The notes under the pieces are model-generated. The model was not told the origin of the DNA, did no database searches, and worked only from the letters and a program-made list of their open reading frames with translations. Both the position numbers and the translations under genes were made by a program. Positions 1-3,341 of a DNA stretch of 5,640 nt are shown here, piece by piece. The stretch is from positions 1-5,640 of the forward strand of contig JAFOIR010000312.1 of assembly GCA_017420625.1 (NCBI GenBank). The letters are read 5' to 3'. How positions within the stretch are numbered: position 1 is the stretch's first letter; each line of letters opens with the position of its first letter. The DNA comes from Bacillota bacterium (lineage in GTDB: Bacteria > Bacillota_A > Clostridia > Lachnospirales > Bianqueaceae).

Positions 1-19
1 AATAAGGAGAGAAAAACAA

Positions 20-1390
20 ATGAAAAAACTACTGGCACTTGTGCTGGCAGCTCTGCTTGTTCTTGGCATGCTGAGCGGCTGCACGAAGAAAGAAGAAAAG
101 CCTGCCGGAGGCGAAACCTCCCAACAGGCGGGAAATACGGAAACATCAGAAGGCACAGCATCTTCCAGGCCGGAGGACTGGAAAACGCTTGGTGATATTC
201 TGGCCATAGAAGGCCTTTATACCAACGAACGGTCGACCTTCGCTCACCAGTATATCATCGCTTTTACCGTTGACGGTACGATCTATCGTGCGATCGCGAA
301 CCTGACGGAAGAACAGGAAGAAGCCATCTTCGCGCTCGACATCTTTGATGAAAAGCATGAAGAGAAGGAAAACGAGCTGATCGCTCCCGTTGCGATTACA
401 CAGCTTGACAACATGTCTGAAAGGATCCTTTCCGGAAGCGCACTGGAGCAGTGGATCGGCAAGACCGGTGAAGATCTTTTAGAGGCCGGATGGGAAGTCA
501 GCGGATGGAACCTCTATGAAAAGCAGTTCTTCATGGATTATGAATACTTTGAATATTCTGTCATCATGGACGGTGAACTGGAAACAGACGGAGATGAAGA
601 GATCGACGGCGCTCAGGCGATCAAACCCATGACGGTCAAGAAGATCGAGTTTGATCATTTGAGCAACGCATGCTGGGATATCATTCCGCCGGAGGAGGAT
701 AATTTGGTTATCGATGACGACCCGCCCGAAGAAATCGTGGCCGGAGGATGGATGAATGAAGATATCTTCTATAGTATTCCTTTTTATGAACTGGATCCCG
801 CCGCATTTGAGCCTTTGGAACAGGTAAAGAAAATCCTGCTGGGCGTTGATTATGAAGCGCTGGCACTGCTCGGCAAGCAAATCGTTGCCGGTACGAACTA
901 TGCGTATCTTTGCAAGGCGACCGTTGTCGCACCGGATGCACAGCCGTATCTGGCGGTTGTCTTCGTCTACCAGACGCTGGAGGGCGACTGTGAACTGCTG
1001 AAGATCCAGCCCATCGACGTCGGGATCGGCGCCTCGGAAGGAGATTTCCTGGATATGGCAGTTGATCCGCCCGCTGGTCCGCTGATGGGCGGATGGACGG
1101 TCGATCCGCTCTGCATTCAATTGGAAGAATCAGACGTCAATTTGGATGAAGAAACCAAAGCAAAATGGAAAGAGGCCAAGGAGCATTTCAACAATTGTGA
1201 ACAGCTCCGGGACCTGAGCCATGCACCCATGTACTGCCTGGCAACACAGGTCGTTGCCGGCATGAATTACTGCTACCTTTCCATCGAGAACGAAACAGAT
1301 TTCTATCTGGATTATGTCTATGTTGATCTGGAAGGAAATGAAACGATTTCTTCCATGCGTTTATTTGATTATCCTCAGCTGAACGATTGA
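20..1390 (+). CDS. Secreted lipoprotein with two tandem cystatin-like C-terminal repeats
   Basis: Function unknown. The 456-residue product begins with a lipoprotein signal: two lysines, a hydrophobic stretch (residues 4-18) and the lipobox L18-S-G-C21, so the mature protein should be anchored by Cys21 on the outer face of the membrane. Residues 22-52 are a charged, Gly/Ser/Thr-rich linker. Residues 53-225 form an acidic region I do not recognise. Residues 234-334 and 349-456 are two related repeats, each starting D-P-P, then GGW (242-244, 357-359), and later QIVAGTNYAYL (from Q287) or QVVAGMNYCYL (from Q410). The QxVxG core followed by NY is the hallmark of cystatin-type cysteine protease inhibitors, and an N-terminal glycine is also part of their binding edge; the late PW hairpin of animal cystatins is not evident. 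The start is supported by AAGGAG at 4-9, ten bases upstream. The promoter lies left of the window. Fold assignment is inference; an inhibitory role is speculative. Confidence 0.93.
   Translation: MKKLLALVLAALLVLGMLSGCTKKEEKPAGGETSQQAGNTETSEGTASSRPEDWKTLGDILAIEGLYTNERSTFAHQYIIAFTVDGTIYRAIANLTEEQEEAIFALDIFDEKHEEKENELIAPVAITQLDNMSERILSGSALEQWIGKTGEDLLEAGWEVSGWNLYEKQFFMDYEYFEYSVIMDGELETDGDEEIDGAQAIKPMTVKKIEFDHLSNACWDIIPPEEDNLVIDDDPPEEIVAGGWMNEDIFYSIPFYELDPAAFEPLEQVKKILLGVDYEALALLGKQIVAGTNYAYLCKATVVAPDAQPYLAVVFVYQTLEGDCELLKIQPIDVGIGASEGDFLDMAVDPPAGPLMGGWTVDPLCIQLEESDVNLDEETKAKWKEAKEHFNNCEQLRDLSHAPMYCLATQVVAGMNYCYLSIENETDFYLDYVYVDLEGNETISSMRLFDYPQLND
719..1387 (+). repeat. Tandem protein-level repeat, two cystatin-like units
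   Basis: Two diverged copies of a unit of about 100 codons lie in the 3' half of the lipoprotein gene, at 719-1021 (residues 234-334) and 1064-1387 (residues 349-456). Shared landmarks in order are D-P-P, a glycine pair plus tryptophan (GGW), a helix-like charged stretch, QIVAG/QVVAG, NYxYL, a hydrophobic strand (AVVFVYQ or LDYVYVD) with L-E-G following, and a final short strand. The distance from GGW to the Q is 45 residues in unit 1 and 53 in unit 2. The copies have diverged strongly outside the motifs, so this is an old domain duplication and not a recent DNA repeat. Confidence 0.8.
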
Positions 1391-1391
1391 T

Positions 1392-2150
1392 CTAACCGTA
1401 TAAGATTTCGGTGGATCTATTCTCCAGCACCAGGCGAGCCTCCTCCGGCAGATTACGATCGGTGATCAGCCGGACGGGGGCCGTTTTGATATTGAGAGGC
1501 AGTGTCCCCGGATGGGAGAATTTCTCGCTCTCTGTCAGGATGACGACTTCGTCAGCGGAAAGCGACATATCCCGCACCGCCTGCGCACGCAGGGCATCCT
1601 TGTTGGTAAAGCCGGTTTTTTCGCTCCAGCCGTCCGTACCAATGAAGAAATGCCGGACATGATAAGTGGCCACACCGTCCCGGATCATCGGACCTACGAG
1701 GCACTGCGACTCATGCTGATAGATACCGCCCAGCAAAATCACCTGGACCTGCTTGTAGCTGCGGATATAATCCGCAATAAAAGCACTGTTTGTGATGATC
1801 GTCAGACTCCGGCACTTTTTCGCCAGCAGATCGGCCAGGATCGCACAGCAGCTGCCGCTTTCGATCATGATCGTATCGCCGTCGCTCACCAGTTCGCTGG
1901 CGCGCTCGGCGATCTTTTTCTTTTCGTCATAATGATAGGCCAGACGGCTTGTCAGATGATCGCTGGTGTCAAGTTCGGCATAGCCGTGAATGCGGCGGAT
2001 AAAGCCTTTGGCTTCCAGAGAGTCCAGATCCTTACGGATCGTGACCTGGGAAGTCCCGAGCATCCCGGCGAGCGCCGCCACGTTCATTTTCTTCTGATCC
2101 GATAAAAGGCGCAGGATCTCCTGCAGCCTGGCATCCTGTTTGGCAGACAT
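1392..2150 (-). CDS. DeoR-family transcriptional regulator
   Basis: A 252-residue protein of the usual DeoR-family length. The N-terminal winged helix-turn-helix spans about residues 5-58. It shows the family pattern of a first helix (RLQEILRLL), then VAALAGMLGTSQVTIRKDL (24-42), then LEAKGFIRRIHGYA. The last part is normally HGGA, so Y57 is a small departure. The C-terminal sugar-phosphate sensor domain (about 75-235) is isomerase-like and shows DGDTIMIESGS (90-100), the strand TIITNS, LLGG, FIGTDG and VILTESEKF, all in the expected order. The pair C101-C102 follows the SGS phosphate-binding turn, where Thr is common. Such proteins usually repress sugar-catabolic genes until a phosphorylated intermediate binds. 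It is co-transcribed behind the activase gene and is probably the local regulator of the glycyl radical enzyme module; the ligand is unknown. Its stop lies one base from that of the convergent lipoprotein gene. Confidence 0.93.
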   Translation of the reverse strand: MSAKQDARLQEILRLLSDQKKMNVAALAGMLGTSQVTIRKDLDSLEAKGFIRRIHGYAELDTSDHLTSRLAYHYDEKKKIAERASELVSDGDTIMIESGSCCAILADLLAKKCRSLTIITNSAFIADYIRSYKQVQVILLGGIYQHESQCLVGPMIRDGVATYHVRHFFIGTDGWSEKTGFTNKDALRAQAVRDMSLSADEVVILTESEKFSHPGTLPLNIKTAPVRLITDRNLPEEARLVLENRSTEILYG

Positions 2151-2155
2151 CTTAA

Positions 2156-2161
2156 CCTCCT
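2156..2161 (-). promoter_or_regulatory. Ribosome binding site of the DeoR gene, overlapping the activase stop
   Basis: On the minus strand AGGAGG (2161 down to 2156) sits five bases before the ATG at 2150-2148. It is a full-strength Shine-Dalgarno sequence whose first bases belong to the TAG stop of the activase gene (2162-2160). Ribosomes ending on the activase are therefore placed directly at the next start, which argues for one transcript and coupled translation. Confidence 0.85.
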
Positions 2162-3134
2162 AGAAAAATGCTTCGATCCCGTGAGAAAGGAAGACCTTTC
2201 GGTATTCCTCCAGATCTTCCCGGTGCAGCGCCGGCACATCCCGGTAAGCATAACCTGTACCTAAAAGATCATATTTATTCTCACCAAATTGGTGGAAGGG
2301 GAGAAGCTGGACCCGGTCCGCTCCGATCTCACGAAGTTTTTCAGCAAATCCCGCCGCATCTTCCAGAGAATCGTTATATCCGGGAATCACAGGGATCCGG
2401 ATCAGCACAGTCTTGCCCCTGGCCAAGGCATCATCTTCAGCGTCGCCTTCCGTGGTGATTCCGCCTGCTGCCAGCTCGATCGCCCGCCTCAGGTTGCCGA
2501 GGATCACCTCGTTTCCCACGCCGGTCCCGCGCCTGTGGGCGGCTGAGTCCCAGTGTTTCATATCAAAAAGGATCTCATCTGCCGGACCAATCACTTTCTC
2601 GAAAACTTCCGGCGCAGCCATGCCCGTGGTCTCCACACAGGTGGAAAGCCCTTCTTCCTTCGCGGCTGTCAGAAGCTCATACGCAAACTCCGGCTGCATC
2701 AGCATCTCACCGCCGGACAGCGTGATCCCGCCGCCGCTTTCTTCATAGAAAGGAAGATCCTGCATCACCACATCCATCACTTCCTGAAGGGTTTTCTTCT
2801 CACCGGAAAGCGAGAGCGCCTCCACGGGACAGCCCTGAACGCACATCCCGCAGCTTTGGCACAGCTTCGGATCCACATGGATCCGATCTCCCTGTGCGCT
2901 GACGGCATCAAAGGGGCAGACCGCTACACAGTTTTCACAGTGCAGACACTTTTTAGCGTCCCAGAGCATTTGCGGCCGGACCGACTGGCTTTCCGGATTG
3001 GCGCACCACTGACATCTAAGCGGGCAGCCCTTCAGAAAAACCACAGTCCGGATTCCCGGTCCGTCGTTCACGCTGAATTTCTGGATATTGAAAACCACAC
3101 CTGTGGTCACACCTGCGGTGCTTTGATCCGCCAT
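2160..3134 (-). CDS. Glycyl radical enzyme activase (radical SAM, YbiY/PflE-like)
   Basis: This 324-residue protein should install the glycyl radical on its partner enzyme by reductive cleavage of S-adenosylmethionine. The N-terminus reads FNIQKFSVNDGPGIRTVVF (15-33), then the radical-SAM cluster motif C37-x3-C41-x2-C44. Two ferredoxin-type CxxCxxCxxxCP motifs follow (C63/66/69/73 and C92/95/98/102), the insertion found in dehydratase-type activases and absent from classical pyruvate formate-lyase activase. The SAM-binding GGE is at 141-143 within GGGITLSGGE. The C-terminal LLPFHQFGENKY resembles the matching part of E. coli YbiY. An in-frame ATG at 3188 would add 18 residues. I prefer 3134 because it has a well-spaced AAAGGA, homology begins just after it, and the predicted transcript starts only a few bases before 3188. 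It is divergent from the partner enzyme and first gene of a two-gene operon with the DeoR regulator. Confidence 0.93.
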   Translation of the reverse strand: MADQSTAGVTTGVVFNIQKFSVNDGPGIRTVVFLKGCPLRCQWCANPESQSVRPQMLWDAKKCLHCENCVAVCPFDAVSAQGDRIHVDPKLCQSCGMCVQGCPVEALSLSGEKKTLQEVMDVVMQDLPFYEESGGGITLSGGEMLMQPEFAYELLTAAKEEGLSTCVETTGMAAPEVFEKVIGPADEILFDMKHWDSAAHRRGTGVGNEVILGNLRRAIELAAGGITTEGDAEDDALARGKTVLIRIPVIPGYNDSLEDAAGFAEKLREIGADRVQLLPFHQFGENKYDLLGTGYAYRDVPALHREDLEEYRKVFLSHGIEAFF

Positions 3135-3142
3135 ACTACATT

Positions 3143-3148
3143 TCCTTT
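3143..3148 (-). promoter_or_regulatory. Ribosome binding site deciding the activase start
   Basis: On the minus strand AAAGGA (3148 down to 3143) lies eight bases before the ATG at 3134-3132, inside a longer purine run GGAAGAAAGGAAA. The alternative upstream ATG at 3188 has only AT-rich sequence with no Shine-Dalgarno match before it. This favours the shorter protein. Confidence 0.75.
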
Positions 3149-3152
3149 CTTC

Positions 3153-3177
3153 CTGCGGCCCTTGTTTAAAGCCGCAG
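3153..3177 (-). promoter_or_regulatory. Hairpin in the activase 5' leader
   Basis: CTGCGGC (3177-3171 on the minus strand: left arm) pairs perfectly with GCCGCAG (3159-3153), and two G-U pairs plus one U-A pair can extend the stem to ten with a five-base AAACA loop. The right arm ends just before the purine-rich ribosome binding region. No U-run follows, so it is not a typical terminator. It could stabilise the 5' end or tune translation. It falls within the in-frame extension to the ATG at 3188, but that extension is probably untranslated. Confidence 0.5.
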
Positions 3178-3187
3178 CCTCTTACCA

Positions 3188-3203
3188 TTTGATATCATTC
3201 AAA
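3188..3203. promoter_or_regulatory. Inverted repeat at the activase transcription start (possible operator)
   Basis: TTTGA-N6-TCAAA is a perfect inverted repeat, and within it lies TTGAT-N4-TTCAA, one base off the FNR half-site arrangement TTGAT-N4-ATCAA. It also contains the palindrome TGATATCA. It touches the -10 box of the minus-strand promoter and covers the predicted start point, a classic repressor position. The binding protein could be the local DeoR regulator or a CRP/FNR-family factor. This is an inference from symmetry and position only. Confidence 0.4.
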
Positions 3204-3231
3204 GTATACTCCGGAAACAAGGAAAAGTAAA
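3203..3231 (-). promoter_or_regulatory. Promoter of the activase-DeoR operon
   Basis: On the minus strand a -35 TTTACT (3231-3226) and a -10 TATACT (3208-3203) are separated by 17 bases. The -10 matches the vegetative sigma consensus at five of six positions and the -35 at four. Transcription would begin near 3196, giving a leader of about 60 bases that contains the hairpin. The -10 is part of the palindrome AGTATACT. Confidence 0.6.
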
Positions 3232-3253
3232 TAAAAACTTACGAATGAAAGAT

Positions 3254-3276
3254 AATATTTTATTTATGAAAATATT
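3254..3276. promoter_or_regulatory. AT-rich inverted repeat just upstream of the enzyme -35 box
   Basis: AATATTTT and AAAATATT form a perfect 8-base inverted repeat around a 7-base spacer, centred at 3265. It ends two bases before the plus-strand -35 box. Its position would suit an activator or a repressor, and the AT-rich sequence may also act as an UP-like element. Symmetry in such AT-rich DNA can occur by chance, so confidence is modest. Confidence 0.4.
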
Positions 3277-3278
3277 TC

Positions 3279-3308
3279 TTGACGTATACTAGAGAAAAGA
3301 GGTACAAT
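3279..3308 (+). promoter_or_regulatory. Promoter of the glycyl radical enzyme gene
   Basis: A -35 TTGACG (3279-3284) and a -10 TACAAT (3303-3308) are 18 bases apart. Each matches the vegetative sigma consensus at five of six positions. Transcription would start near 3315, leaving a leader of roughly 27 bases with a strong ribosome binding site. The spacer contains GTATAC (3284-3289), the same six-base palindrome that overlaps the opposing promoter's -10 at 3204-3209. Confidence 0.75.
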
Positions 3309-3329
3309 AGATCCGCAAAATATATAAAT

Positions 3330-3334
3330 AGGAG
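3330..3334 (+). promoter_or_regulatory. Ribosome binding site of the glycyl radical enzyme gene
   Basis: AGGAG lies seven bases before the ATG at 3342. It sets this start over the internal Met at residue 14, and the resulting N-terminus also aligns with that of E. coli YbiW as I recall it. Confidence 0.85.
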
Positions 3335-3341
3335 AAGAAGA

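Noticed and set aside
479..1120. Minus-strand reading frame of 213 codons opposite the lipoprotein gene
   Set aside because: No convincing ribosome binding site or recognisable domain; the opposite strand encodes a protein with a signal peptide and internal repeats.
1389..1417. Possible bidirectional terminator between the convergent genes
   Set aside because: Only an imperfect stem (GATC and ACCG arms with a bulge) and no U-run on either strand, so too weak to call.
1512..2105. Plus-strand reading frame of 197 codons over the DeoR gene
   Set aside because: Antisense to a fully recognisable helix-turn-helix and sensor domain, with no family match of its own.
3135..3188. In-frame N-terminal extension of the activase to an ATG at 3188
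   Set aside because: No ribosome binding site, starts within about ten bases of the predicted transcript start, and encodes the leader hairpin; the ATG at 3134 has a good Shine-Dalgarno sequence.
2553..3230. Plus-strand reading frame of 225 codons over the activase gene
   Set aside because: It is antisense to the cysteine motifs of the activase and has no recognisable domain.
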